In this document: one piece after another, positions 33,337 to 42,659 of the stretch
How the letters are laid out: each line of letters starts with the position of its first letter
How positions within the stretch are numbered: the first letter of the stretch is position 1
DNA from: Pseudomonas sp. G34
Lineage (GTDB): Bacteria; Pseudomonadota; Gammaproteobacteria; Pseudomonadales; Pseudomonadaceae
Reading direction: 5' to 3'
Length of the DNA stretch: 64,000 bases
Assembly (NCBI RefSeq): GCF_031119625.1
Contig: NZ_JAVHZV010000009.1
Span: 1 to 64,000 of the forward strand
Notes under the pieces: model-generated
Seen by the model: the letters and a program-made list of their open reading frames with translations, nothing else
Database searches by the model: none
What the model was told of the DNA's origin: nothing
Translations under genes and position numbers: made by a program

Positions 33337-36300
33337 GCTCTGTCAGTTCTAACGTTCCACCACTCGAGCGTTTGCTCGATGGGTTGGCGAGTCTCAACGG
33401 GCTGAAGGCTTCACGACGTGGCCAGGCGGGCATTCGCTACGATGTCGATGTCACCGTTACCGTCATGTCCTATAACAATGCCCCCTACCTGGCGCAGACG
33501 ATCGAGTCGGTGCTGTCCCAGGAAGGCGTAAGCCTCGAGCTGCTGGTCTTCGATGACCGCTCCACCGATGACAGTGTCGAGGTGCTGAAGGGCTACGTTG
33601 GCGATCCGCGCTTCAGTTTTCAGGTCAACCCGGTCAACCTGGGGATGGCGGGTAATTACAATCGCTGCGTTCAATCGGGAAGTGGCCGGTACCTGGTGGT
33701 TCTGGGCTCCGATGATGTTCTCTATCCGGGCCATCTGGCATCCCTCGTGGCGGCCATGGATGCCTGCCCGGGTGCAGCGCTCGGGTATGCCCAGTGCAAC
33801 TGGATTGATGAGAATGGCACGTTCATCCGCTACGCCGATCATCCGGGCCACCGCCAGCAATCCTACTCCGGCGGGCGTGACGAGGTCGCGGACCTGCTGA
33901 CCTTCGACAGTTACATCACCCCCTCGGCGGCGATCCTGCGACGCAGCGCGCTGCCTCATGTCGCCTTGCCCGAAGGGGGGATCCACCGGCACGACCTGCT
34001 GGCGGGTGATTGGGAGCTGTGGATTCGCCTGGCGCGCCAGTTCCCTGACTTCGTCTTTCTGCGCCAGGCGAGCGTGGGTTACCGCATTCATTCCGGGCAG
34101 ATATCGAACAGCTTTTACGGCAGCGAGCGCCCGCTGCGCGAACACACCGAAATTCTGGAAATGAACCTCGCCGATGCGCCTACGCGCAGGCGCATGATCG
34201 CCAACGGTGATGCCATCTGGGCCTTGTATCAGCAGCGGATAAACGCTTATCCGGCTGAAACCACGGCGTCCTATCAACGCAGAATTGATGCGATACATAC
34301 TGCGCTGATGGCCAAGGGCGAATTGTCCATGGCGCCATCGCAGTTCCTGTTCTCGATTGTCATGACCACCTACAACAGGCGCGAACTGCTGCGCTTCGCG
34401 CTGGACAGCGTCAAGGCTCAGACGCTGCAGGATTTCGAGGTCATTCTGGTGAATGACCATGGGCAGGGTGTCGAGTCGCTTCTGGAGCAGTATCCCTACT
34501 GTATTACCTACCTGCGCCAGGGGCGCAATGCCGGGCCGGCGGCGGCGCGCAATGCTGCGCATGGCCTGGCCCGCGGTCAGTACCTGGTTTATCTCGACGA
34601 CGACGACATCTTTCTGCCGGACCACCTGCAAGCCCTGGCAGACGCGCTGCAGGAGCACCCGGGGGAAGTGGTGTACAGCGACGCCTTGTTCATTGCAGAG
34701 CGCGTTGAGAACGGGGTGCGCCACATCGTCAATCAAGAGCAGCGTTATCCCCATGGGGCTTACTCGCGCGAACGTCTGCTCGTCGACAACTACATCCCGA
34801 TCAATACCTTTGCCTGGCCGCGTTCCGCTGCGCTGGAGGTTGGTGGGTTCGACGAGACCTTGTCAGGCCTGGAGGACTGGGATTTTCTGATGCGCCTCGC
34901 CGCGCGGCTGCCGTTCCACCACCTGCAGCAGGAAACCGTGCAGGTGCGCATGCGCGCTGACGACTCGTCCGCCGAGCGACGCTCTCAGCAAGCGCTGAAG
35001 GACTATCCGGCGTTGTATATGGAGATGTACCGGCGCCACGCCGACGCGGGCAGTGCTGCGGTCAAGGCGGGTCGGGCGAACCTGCTGCAGCGCCTTGGGG
35101 TTGAGGTCGAGGTCACCCGCCAACCGCCAAGCATGCAGGCATGGCTGCAGCGGCGCGCCTTGACACCTGCTCAGAAAACCCTGGTGGACGAGCGCCTGCA
35201 AGGGCAGGGCGGGGCGCCACACTTCGGTATCCTGATCGTCGATCTGCAAGGGGATCATGCAGCACTGGCACGTACGCTCGCCTCCCTGAACAGCGCGCGC
35301 AACAACTATGAGCGGCTGCAGGCATTGGTGCTGACCAGCGCTGAAGGCAGCGTCAATTCGGCATCCTGCCAGGTTTTGACGGTGCGGCCTGATGAATGGA
35401 TCGCGCCCCTTAATGAGCTTCTGGCTGCCTCGTCTTTCGACTGGTGCCTACTGCTACGCGCCGGCGATGAGCTGACCCCTTCAGGCCTTATGATGGCGGG
35501 GCTGGAACTGCTGACCGCGCCGGATTGCCGTGCGATCTATTGCGATGAGATGTTCCGCCAAGATGGGCAGCTAGCAGCCGCGTTGCGGCCGGCCTTCAAC
35601 CTCGACTATCTGTTGAGTTTCCCGGCGGGAATGGCCAGGCACTGGCTGTTCCGTCGAGACGTGGTAGTGGCTGCCGGCGGCTTCGACCCTGCCTTCGAGC
35701 AGGCGGCAGAGTTCGAGCTTATCCTCAGGCTGATCAATGAAGGCGGCCTCGATGGTCTGGGCCATGTGGCTGAACCCTTGCTGATCACCGAGGCTCCTGC
35801 ACTGGCCGATAACGCTGCCGAGCAGCGGGCGATCACCCTGCATCTGCAGCAGCGCGGGTATCAGAATGCCGTGGTCAGCTCCAGCAAGCCCGCTCGCTAC
35901 CAGATCGACTACCGGCATGGGCAAGCTCCGCTGGTGTCGTTTCTGATTCTCCCCGAGGAGCGTCTCGAGCACCTGCAGCGTTGTGTGGAAAGCATTCTCG
36001 AAAATACCCGTTACCCGAACTATGAGTTGCTGTTGATTCAGCAGCATCGGCAGGCTGATGAGGTCGGTACCTGGCTCAGCGCGTTGGCCTCCCTTGGCGA
36101 AGCGCGTATTCGGGTACTGCCTGCCGGGCAGCAGGCGCTGGCGCCTCAGGCGCTGCTCAATCAGGCTGCCGAGCAGGCGCTTGGGGATTACCTGCTGCTG
36201 CTGTCGGCCGAAACGGCGGCGATCAGCGAGGACTGGCTGGACGAGCTGGTCAATCACGCACAACGTCCGGAGGTGGCCTGCGTCGGCGCCAAGCTGCTGT

Positions 36301-37757
36301 CGGCAGACGGGACAATCGCGCGGGCCAGCCTGATCCTCGGGCTCGAGGGGCCGGTGGGCAAGCCCTATGTCGGTGAGCCCCTGGATGCGCCGGGTTATAT
36401 GCAGCGCCTGCAGGTGGCACAGAACAGCAGCGCCGTCGGCCATGAGTGCCTGCTGGTTGCCAAGGCCGTGTTCATGCAGCAGGGTGGGCTGAGCGAGGAC
36501 GAGATGCCGTGGCGCTATGCGGGTGTCGACCTCTGCCTGAAGGCGCGCCAGGCCGGCTATCTGACCGTGTGGACACCCTTCTCGCAGTTGATGCTCGACC
36601 CGCTAGACAGCACCCGGGGCACTACCGCCGAGCATGACGCCCTGTATGCCAGGTGGCTGCCGGTGCTGGCCCGCGATCCTGCCTACAACCCGAACTTCTC
36701 GCTCTCCCAGCCGGGGGGCTTCAAGCTGGCCGACACGGCGTTATCGTGGCGGCCCCTGTCGTCATGGAAGCCGGTGCCCACCGTGCTGGCCCATCCGTCC
36801 GACAACTACGGTTCGGGGCACTATCGAGTGATTCAGCCATTTACCGCCTTGCAACAGGCCGGGTTGATCGACGGCGGGCTGTCGCCGGGGCTGATGCACG
36901 TGACGGATCTGGAGCGCTACGACCCGGACGTGATCATTTTGCAGAAGCAGATCGGCGATGAGCGCTTCGATGCGATGCGCCGCATGCAGGCCTTTTCGCG
37001 CGCGCTCAAGGTCTATGAGCTCGACGACTACCTGCCTAACTTGCCGGTAAAGAGCGTCCACCGCGCGCAGATGCCCAAGGACATCCTGAAATCCATGCGT
37101 CGCGCCCTGGGCTACGTCGACCGTTTCGTCGTGTCGACTCAGGCCCTGGCCGATGCCTGCAGCGGCTTGCACGACGATATCCGGGTGATCGAGAACTGTT
37201 TGCCGCCTGCCTGGTGGAAGGGGCTTGCCACCGGGCGAAGCCGCTCGGGGAAACCCAGGGTCGGTTGGGCGGGAGGCATCGGGCACACCGGTGACCTGGA
37301 GATGATTGCCGATGTCGTGCTGGCCCTCGCCGATGAGGTCGATTGGGTGTTCATGGGCATGTGCCCCGACAAACTGCGGCCTGCCGTCAAGGAGGTTCAC
37401 GAGGGTGTCGATATCAGTGTCTATCCGCGGGCATTGGCAGCGTTGAATCTGGATCTGGCCTTGGCGCCACTGGAAGAAAACCTGTTCAACGAATGCAAGA
37501 GCAATCTGCGCCTGCTGGAGTACGGGGCCTGTGGATTTGCCGTGGTGTGCAGTGACGTGCGCAGTTATCAGGGAAACCTGCCGGTGACCCGGGTCAAGAA
37601 CCGTTATCGGGACTGGGTAGAGGCCATAAGAATGCATGTGGCCGATCTGGACGCAACGGCTCGCGCCGGTGAAGCGCTGCACGCGCAGGTCATGCGTGAC
37701 TGGATGCTGGAGGGCGACAACCTGCTGGCCTGGCAGCGCGCCTGGCTGCCTGACTGA
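33333..37757 (+). CDS. Multi-domain flagellin glycosyltransferase (1474 aa)
   Basis: A very large cytosolic glycosyltransferase. GT2 module 1 (about 39-250) has VTVMSYNNAPYLAQTIESVL and GSDDVLYP. GT2 module 2 (about 336-560) has IVMTTYNRRELLRFALDSVK and the DXD-like LDDDD near 421. Module 3 (about 628-780) is GT2-like but degenerate, and module 4 (about 865-1080) is rhamnosyltransferase-like. A C-terminal GT4-like domain (about 1147-1474) contains RVGWAGGIGHTGDLEM and NLRLLEYGACGFAVVCSD. Size and position next to fliC resemble flagellin glycosyltransferases FgtA/Fgt1 of P. aeruginosa and P. syringae. ATGA overlap with the preceding gene. Confidence 0.9.
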   Translation: MSSVSSNVPPLERLLDGLASLNGLKASRRGQAGIRYDVDVTVTVMSYNNAPYLAQTIESVLSQEGVSLELLVFDDRSTDDSVEVLKGYVGDPRFSFQVNPVNLGMAGNYNRCVQSGSGRYLVVLGSDDVLYPGHLASLVAAMDACPGAALGYAQCNWIDENGTFIRYADHPGHRQQSYSGGRDEVADLLTFDSYITPSAAILRRSALPHVALPEGGIHRHDLLAGDWELWIRLARQFPDFVFLRQASVGYRIHSGQISNSFYGSERPLREHTEILEMNLADAPTRRRMIANGDAIWALYQQRINAYPAETTASYQRRIDAIHTALMAKGELSMAPSQFLFSIVMTTYNRRELLRFALDSVKAQTLQDFEVILVNDHGQGVESLLEQYPYCITYLRQGRNAGPAAARNAAHGLARGQYLVYLDDDDIFLPDHLQALADALQEHPGEVVYSDALFIAERVENGVRHIVNQEQRYPHGAYSRERLLVDNYIPINTFAWPRSAALEVGGFDETLSGLEDWDFLMRLAARLPFHHLQQETVQVRMRADDSSAERRSQQALKDYPALYMEMYRRHADAGSAAVKAGRANLLQRLGVEVEVTRQPPSMQAWLQRRALTPAQKTLVDERLQGQGGAPHFGILIVDLQGDHAALARTLASLNSARNNYERLQALVLTSAEGSVNSASCQVLTVRPDEWIAPLNELLAASSFDWCLLLRAGDELTPSGLMMAGLELLTAPDCRAIYCDEMFRQDGQLAAALRPAFNLDYLLSFPAGMARHWLFRRDVVVAAGGFDPAFEQAAEFELILRLINEGGLDGLGHVAEPLLITEAPALADNAAEQRAITLHLQQRGYQNAVVSSSKPARYQIDYRHGQAPLVSFLILPEERLEHLQRCVESILENTRYPNYELLLIQQHRQADEVGTWLSALASLGEARIRVLPAGQQALAPQALLNQAAEQALGDYLLLLSAETAAISEDWLDELVNHAQRPEVACVGAKLLSADGTIARASLILGLEGPVGKPYVGEPLDAPGYMQRLQVAQNSSAVGHECLLVAKAVFMQQGGLSEDEMPWRYAGVDLCLKARQAGYLTVWTPFSQLMLDPLDSTRGTTAEHDALYARWLPVLARDPAYNPNFSLSQPGGFKLADTALSWRPLSSWKPVPTVLAHPSDNYGSGHYRVIQPFTALQQAGLIDGGLSPGLMHVTDLERYDPDVIILQKQIGDERFDAMRRMQAFSRALKVYELDDYLPNLPVKSVHRAQMPKDILKSMRRALGYVDRFVVSTQALADACSGLHDDIRVIENCLPPAWWKGLATGRSRSGKPRVGWAGGIGHTGDLEMIADVVLALADEVDWVFMGMCPDKLRPAVKEVHEGVDISVYPRALAALNLDLALAPLEENLFNECKSNLRLLEYGACGFAVVCSDVRSYQGNLPVTRVKNRYRDWVEAIRMHVADLDATARAGEALHAQVMRDWMLEGDNLLAWQRAWLPD

Positions 37758-37893
37758 GACGTCGATGCCTTGGCGCGGTTTTAATGGCGGGCTCAAGGAA
37801 TCAACACAGGTGCCGATACGCTATTCAGGAAGAGGTTGAAGGATGATGGCTCCCGGGTTGTCAAGGGAGTCGCAAAAAAATCAACTTCTCTCC

Positions 37894-37920
37894 TAAAGCT
37901 TCGCAGAGTCAGGTCGATAA
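37894..37920 (+). promoter_or_regulatory. Sigma-28 (FliA) promoter of fliC
   Basis: TAAA (37894-37897), exactly 15 nt, GTCGATAA (37913-37920). The start is at about 37927, giving an 87-nt leader before the fliC ATG. Confidence 0.9.
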
Positions 37921-38013
37921 AGAGTATGAAAGCGAACTCAATGTTGCCTGAGCATTGCAGGCCAGAGTCGCAAGCCCAGGCAAACAGTTAGTGTCCGATG
38001 GAGGACAAACATC

Positions 38014-39174
38014 ATGGCTTTGACCGTAAACACCAACATTGCGTCGTTGAACACTCAGCGCAACCTGAACACCTCGTCCAACGCGCTCAACACCTCCCTG
38101 CAGCGTCTGTCGACCGGTTCGCGCATCAACAGTGCCAAGGACGATGCGGCTGGCCTGCAAATCGCCAACCGTCTGACCAGCCAGGTCAACGGCCTGAACG
38201 TTGCGGTGAAGAACTCCAACGACGGCATCTCCATGGCGCAGACCGCTGAAGGTGCCCTGCAGCAGTCGACCACCATCCTGCAGCGTATGCGTGACCTGTC
38301 CCTGCAATCGGCCAACGGCTCGAACAGCGAAGGCGAGCGTAAGGCACTGAACTCGGAAGTGACCGAGCTCAAGAAAGAGCTGAACCGTATCTCCAACACC
38401 ACCACCTTCGGTGGCAAGAAACTGCTCGATGGCAACTTCGGTACCACCACCTTCCAGGTCGGTAGCGCCGCCAACGAAACCATCAGCGTGAAGATCGACG
38501 AAATGAGCACCTCGTCGCTGAAGGGTAAGTACTACGAAGGCTCCGTTGCTGCTGCTACTGGTACCGCCAGCGCTTCGGGCACCATCACCGTTTCCGGCAC
38601 CGTAAACGGTACCGATTTCTCGGTTGAAGTTGCTGTTGCCAGTGGCGCCACTGCAAAAGAGGTCAGCCAGTCGGTTGCCACTGCGATCAACGATGCCAAC
38701 ATCGGTGTGGGTGCGTTCGTGGACGATGCTGGTGCTACCAACCTGATCTCCGGTCAGAATACCGCTGGTACCGCCAACGCCCTGTCTTCCCTGAGCATCA
38801 GCGGTACGGTGGCAGGCATCACCAACGGTGCTTACACCGCTGCAACGGCTGTAACCGAAACGGAAATGACCAACATCGACGTCAGCACCGTGCAAGGTGC
38901 CCAGGAGTCGGTCATCGTCATCGACCAGGCGATCTCGGCGATCGACAAGCAACGTGCCGACCTCGGTGCTGTGCAGAACCGCTTCGAGAACACCATTGGT
39001 AACCTGCAGAACATCGCAGAGAACGTTTCGGCAGCACGTGGTCGGATTCAGGATACGGACTTCGCGGCAGAAACTGCGAACCTGACCAAGAACCAGATCC
39101 TGCAGCAGGCCGGTACCGCGATCCTGTCCCAGGCCAACCAGCTGCCGCAGGCGGTGCTCAGCCTCCTGCAGTAA
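38014..39174 (+). CDS. fliC: Flagellin FliC
   Basis: A 386-residue filament subunit. The conserved N-terminal D0/D1 ([20 protein letters not shown] ... [20 protein letters not shown]) and C-terminal D1/D0 ([20 protein letters not shown] ... AVLSLLQ) surround a short Ala/Thr/Gly/Ser-rich central domain (about 175-290), the likely site of O-glycosylation by the adjacent glycosyltransferase. It begins behind TGGAGG. Its own FliA promoter and terminator make it a separate transcription unit. Confidence 0.98.
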   Translation: MALTVNTNIASLNTQRNLNTSSNALNTSLQRLSTGSRINSAKDDAAGLQIANRLTSQVNGLNVAVKNSNDGISMAQTAEGALQQSTTILQRMRDLSLQSANGSNSEGERKALNSEVTELKKELNRISNTTTFGGKKLLDGNFGTTTFQVGSAANETISVKIDEMSTSSLKGKYYEGSVAAATGTASASGTITVSGTVNGTDFSVEVAVASGATAKEVSQSVATAINDANIGVGAFVDDAGATNLISGQNTAGTANALSSLSISGTVAGITNGAYTAATAVTETEMTNIDVSTVQGAQESVIVIDQAISAIDKQRADLGAVQNRFENTIGNLQNIAENVSAARGRIQDTDFAAETANLTKNQILQQAGTAILSQANQLPQAVLSLLQ

Positions 39175-39203
39175 GCCGAATCGGCTAGGCTGCTCTAAAC
39201 TCC

Positions 39204-39236
39204 GGGGGGAAGTGCATAGCGCTTCTCCCCGTTTTG
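39204..39236 (+). terminator. Rho-independent terminator after fliC
   Basis: A GC-rich imperfect stem (GGGGGAAGTGC with GCGCTTCTCCCC, loop ATA) followed by GTTTTG. Read-through into flaG is likely, since no promoter was seen for flaG. Confidence 0.72.
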
Positions 39237-39254
39237 CCTTGCGAGGTAAAAGAA

Positions 39255-39635
39255 ATGGATATCGCAGTAAACAGTTTGTCACCGGTGCTGGCCAAGCCTA
39301 CTGGCTCGCCTGTCTCCGGTACTTATGCCAGAACGGGGGCTTCTGCTGGAGCAGCTGGTGATAAGCCTGCTGCAAGTCAGGGCCAGGCCCCGACGGAAGA
39401 TCCTGAGCAGATTTACGAGCAGGTGGACAACGCGGTCACGTCCATCCAGAGTTTCGTGCAGAACATCCGGCGTGACCTGAATTTCAGTGTCGATGATTCA
39501 AGTGGCAGGGTTGTGGTCAAGGTGACTGATCGCGCTTCCGGCGATGTGATTCGTCAATTGCCTTCCGAAGAGGCCTTGCGCCTGGCGGAAAGCCTGGAAG
39601 AAGTGCGAAGCCTGCTGTTCAAGGCCGAAGCCTGA
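39255..39635 (+). CDS. flaG: Flagellar protein FlaG
   Basis: A 126-residue FlaG-family protein, thought to influence filament length. It has a disordered N-terminus (to about 55) and a C-terminal domain with DLNFSVDDSSGRVVVKVTDR and IRQLPSEEALRLAESL, the diagnostic segment. The ATG at 39255 follows GAGGTAAAA. It sits between fliC and fliD as in other pseudomonads. Confidence 0.93.
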   Translation: MDIAVNSLSPVLAKPTGSPVSGTYARTGASAGAAGDKPAASQGQAPTEDPEQIYEQVDNAVTSIQSFVQNIRRDLNFSVDDSSGRVVVKVTDRASGDVIRQLPSEEALRLAESLEEVRSLLFKAEA

Positions 39636-39715
39636 CATGGCGCGGTTTTTGAATATGAACCACAGGATTGCAGAAACTCGCGCAGGAACGTCAACATCGT
39701 GACGGAGTAGAATTT

Positions 39716-41134
39716 ATGGCTATTGGTGGAATTCAGACGGGCATCAACTCAGGGCTGCCGATCGGTGACCTGGTCAAGGCGATGGTCGATGCCGAAAAGG
39801 CCCCCAAGGAAGCGCAACTGGCGCGTCTGTCGAGCTCGACTACCGTCAAGCTGACCGGCCTGGGCAAGCTGAATACCGCGCTTGGCGAGTTTCAGACTGC
39901 GCTCAAGGATCTCAATAGCCCGGCACTGTTCGAGAAGCGCACCGCCACATCCTCCAATACCAGTGCATTGACGGCCACTGCCGGAAAAACGGCATCGGCT
40001 GGCAACTACCAGGTTGAGGTGAAGAGCCTGGCTTCGGCCAGCAAGGTCGCGACCAAGGCGCTCGACGGTACCTTCACGAGTGGCGGCAGTGACGAGGTAC
40101 TGAGTGTCAAACTCGGTGAGAGTGGCACCGCTGTCGACGTGAAGATCACTGCAGGTTCTGACCTGGCCAGCATTCGTGATCAGCTCAATACCGCGCTCAA
40201 GGACAAGGGCGTAACCGTCAGCACCATCAACGATCCTGCCACTGGCAAGTCTCGCCTGGTGTTCAGTGGTAGTGAGACGGGTGACGGCAAGGACGTGATC
40301 GTTTCCGGGAATGGCGACCTTGCCGCGCTTAGCGTCGATGGTCGTACCCAGCTCGCAGCCGGTGATGCTTCTGCTTCGGGGTATATCGTGCAGGCCGCCA
40401 ACGCCAAGTTCTCCATCGATGGTCTGGCGCTCAGCAGCCCTACCAACACGGTCAAGGGGGCGATTGCCGATGTCAATTTCGACTTGCTCGCCACTACCGA
40501 GGCCAACAAGCCACTGACCCTCAAGGTTGGTGAGGATAACGCCGGTGTCAAAGCGGGTATCAAGAAATTCGTCGAGGCCTACAACAAGCTGATCAACACC
40601 ACCAACGATCTGACCCGGGTGACCAAGGTCGGCGAGGATGGCACTCCGCTGGTCGGCGGGCTGGTAGGTGACTCGACAGTGCGAAATCTTGTCGGCGGTG
40701 TTCGCAACGAATTGGTGAACCCGGTTGGCGGCGATGGCGTGAGGGTGCTGGCGGATCTCGGCATCACCACCCAGAAGGACGGCACCCTGAAAATCGAGGA
40801 CACCAAGCTCGATGCGGCGCTGAAAGACAACTTCGATGCCGTCGGTTCGTTTTTCCTCGGTGATACCGGTTTGATGAAGCGTCTGGATGGGCAGGTGGCG
40901 TCCTACAGCCAGACCGGTGGGATTCTTTCCCAGCGCATGTCGGCGCTGCAATCCACCGATGCCGACATAAAGAAACAGACCGAGGATCTCAAGCTGCGGG
41001 TCGACAGCATGCAGAAGCGATTGCTCGCCCAGTTCAACGCGATGGATTCTCTGGTCGGTCAGTTGAACGGTACCAGCAATCAGCTGCAGAACACGCTGTC
41101 CAATCTACCTGGCGTCGTTAGGAAGAATAATTAA
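39716..41134 (+). CDS. fliD: Flagellar filament cap FliD (HAP2)
   Basis: A 472-residue cap protein. The N-terminal FliD_N (starting MAIGGIQTGINSGLPIGDLV) and C-terminal FliD_C (LGITTQKDGTLKIEDTKLDA ... MDSLVGQLNGTSNQLQNTLS) flank a variable region with two Ig-like parts. The ATG at 39716 follows CGGAG. Its stop is directly followed by the start of the first fliS-like gene. Confidence 0.96.
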   Translation: MAIGGIQTGINSGLPIGDLVKAMVDAEKAPKEAQLARLSSSTTVKLTGLGKLNTALGEFQTALKDLNSPALFEKRTATSSNTSALTATAGKTASAGNYQVEVKSLASASKVATKALDGTFTSGGSDEVLSVKLGESGTAVDVKITAGSDLASIRDQLNTALKDKGVTVSTINDPATGKSRLVFSGSETGDGKDVIVSGNGDLAALSVDGRTQLAAGDASASGYIVQAANAKFSIDGLALSSPTNTVKGAIADVNFDLLATTEANKPLTLKVGEDNAGVKAGIKKFVEAYNKLINTTNDLTRVTKVGEDGTPLVGGLVGDSTVRNLVGGVRNELVNPVGGDGVRVLADLGITTQKDGTLKIEDTKLDAALKDNFDAVGSFFLGDTGLMKRLDGQVASYSQTGGILSQRMSALQSTDADIKKQTEDLKLRVDSMQKRLLAQFNAMDSLVGQLNGTSNQLQNTLSNLPGVVRKNN

Positions 41135-41521
41135 ATGAGCGATCCCATCGATACCTACAAGAGTGTCAAGACCAGCCAGGTCGTGACGCCTTACCAGGCG
41201 GTAAACCTGCTGCTGGACGGCGCCATCGAGCGAATCTCCCTGGCGCTTCTGGCCCAGCAACAGCACAACCCCGGTCTACGCGGGGAGGCGGTCAGCGGCA
41301 CGATCTCGATCATCGCGGTGTTGCAGTCGAGCCTGGACAAGGACCTCGGCGGTGAGCTGGCGCAGAATCTCGACAATCTGTACGACTACATCAACCGTCG
41401 CCTGGTTGGCGTAGCGCTCGACGATACGCCGCGCCGCCTGGAAGAGGTGCAGGAGCTGCTGACGCAGATCCGCGATGCCTGGAAAGCCATCGGCCCTGAG
41501 GTCGAATCTGGCGGCGAGTGA
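41135..41521 (+). CDS. FliS-like flagellar export chaperone, paralogue 1
   Basis: A 128-residue FliS-family chaperone starting on the base after the fliD stop. Family features: [20 protein letters not shown] at the N-terminus and [15 protein letters not shown] near residue 90. It is divergent from the second FliS at 41731-42111, keeping only the core NLDNLYDY helix nearly identical. Given its tight linkage to fliD, it may serve FliD or act as a helper chaperone (inference). A terminator follows. Confidence 0.88.
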   Translation: MSDPIDTYKSVKTSQVVTPYQAVNLLLDGAIERISLALLAQQQHNPGLRGEAVSGTISIIAVLQSSLDKDLGGELAQNLDNLYDYINRRLVGVALDDTPRRLEEVQELLTQIRDAWKAIGPEVESGGE

Positions 41522-41577
41522 GCGGACCCGCGCCTACGGCTGACGGTGATGCGCCGCCAGTATCGATTGTCGCCATA

Positions 41578-41603
41578 AGCGGGGCTTGCGCCCCGCTTTG
41601 CTT
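41578..41603 (+). terminator. Terminator between the two fliS genes
   Basis: Stem AGCGGGGC/GCCCCGCT, loop TTGC, followed by TTGCTT. It ends the fliC/flaG-fliD-fliS1 transcript before the next FliA promoter. Confidence 0.78.
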
Positions 41604-41667
41604 ATGCTGTGCGCCATTCGCACCCTCTGCCGCGGTGCCCATAGCGACATTGATGATTAATCTTTCC

Positions 41668-41694
41668 TAAAGCTCAGGCCCCTCGTGCCGATAC
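41668..41694 (+). promoter_or_regulatory. Sigma-28 (FliA) promoter of fliS-fliT
   Basis: TAAA (41668-41671), exactly 15 nt, GCCGATAC (41687-41694). The start is at about 41701, 30 nt before the fliS ATG at 41731. It rules out an in-frame start at 41695. Confidence 0.88.
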
Positions 41695-41730
41695 ATGAAG
41701 TATTCCCGCTGTACACTGGAGTACATCTGC

Positions 41731-42111
41731 ATGAATGCCATGGCCGCTATGCGTCAGTATCAAAACGTCAACACTCAGGCTCAGGCTGTAGATGCCAGCC
41801 CGCATCGTCTGATCCAGATGCTGATGGAAGGTGGCCTGACTCGCCTTGCGCAAGCGCGTGGCGCCATGGAGCGCGGGCAGTTTGCGATGAAGGGTGAGTT
41901 GATCGGCAAGGCCATTGGCATCATCGGTGGCCTGCGCGCTGGCTTGAACCTCGAAGAAGGTGGGGAGCTGGCCGAGAACCTGGACAACCTCTACGACTAC
42001 ATGAGCCGCCGTTTGCTCGAGGCTAACCTGAAGAACAGCGTCGAGCCGCTCGATGAAGTGGCAGACTTGCTGCGCAACGTGAAGACCGGCTGGGATGCAA
42101 TTGCCCAGTAA
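41731..42111 (+). CDS. fliS: Flagellin export chaperone FliS
   Basis: A 126-residue flagellin chaperone matching Pseudomonas FliS in length and in its start MNAMAAMRQYQNVNTQAQAV, followed by ASPHRLIQMLMEGGLTRLAQ. ATG at 41731 has TGGAG at proper distance. It prevents FliC from polymerising in the cytosol and delivers it to the export gate. First gene of a two-gene unit with the FliT-like gene. Confidence 0.95.
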   Translation: MNAMAAMRQYQNVNTQAQAVDASPHRLIQMLMEGGLTRLAQARGAMERGQFAMKGELIGKAIGIIGGLRAGLNLEEGGELAENLDNLYDYMSRRLLEANLKNSVEPLDEVADLLRNVKTGWDAIAQ

Positions 42112-42135
42112 TCGGCATGCTGTAAGGAGTTTTCC

Positions 42136-42432
42136 ATGAATACATCTGTTCAGCGTCTCCAGAATACCGGTACGGCCATGCGCCAGGCATTGTCGACCCA
42201 GGACTGGGCAGCCATTGGCGAGCTCGATCTGCAGTGCCGGCAGGCTGTCGAAGAGGCGATGGTGGATGCCGCCGATGAGGACGGTGCCCTGCGTGCACGC
42301 ATGCAGGAGCTTCTGGATCTCTACAAGGATCTGGTCAGTGCGTGTCAGGCCGAGCGGCAACGTCTGGCCAACGAGCTCGTGCAATTCAACCAGTCACAGC
42401 AGGGTGCCAAGGTCTATCAGCTTTTTGGCTGA
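42136..42432 (+). CDS. FliT-like flagellar protein (FleP position)
   Basis: A 98-residue helical protein 24 nt after fliS with AAGGAG as SD. Size, charge pattern and position (fliS-X-fleQ) match the small protein called FleP/FliT in pseudomonads, presumed to be an export chaperone, probably for FliD. Primary sequence is poorly conserved in this family, so assignment rests mainly on position. Confidence 0.75.
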   Translation: MNTSVQRLQNTGTAMRQALSTQDWAAIGELDLQCRQAVEEAMVDAADEDGALRARMQELLDLYKDLVSACQAERQRLANELVQFNQSQQGAKVYQLFG

Positions 42433-42501
42433 GTGACCTGTCAATCCAATCTGGCTGTGCTAGGTTTGCTGCGTTGATGGTGTTTTGCTGCTTTTCCCCT
42501 G

Positions 42502-42538
42502 CGCTCTCGAGTTCTCGAGGGCCTGCCCAAGTGGGCAT
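42502..42538. promoter_or_regulatory. Two dyads upstream of fleQ
   Basis: CTCTCGAGTTCTCGAGGG (about 42504-42521) and TGCCCA-AG-TGGGCA (42524-42537). Without T-tracts they are unlikely terminators of the fliS unit and may be operators or mRNA-end hairpins 120-160 bp upstream of fleQ. Confidence 0.35.
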
Positions 42539-42659
42539 GGTCAGCTTCTTGCAAATATTCCCGCCATAAAATTGACTAAGCGCCAATAATTTACTTTACT
42601 GCTGGCCATATGCCGGCGCTTTGGTGGTCGGTGGCTTTTTCTTTCTGGGCCGAACAACT

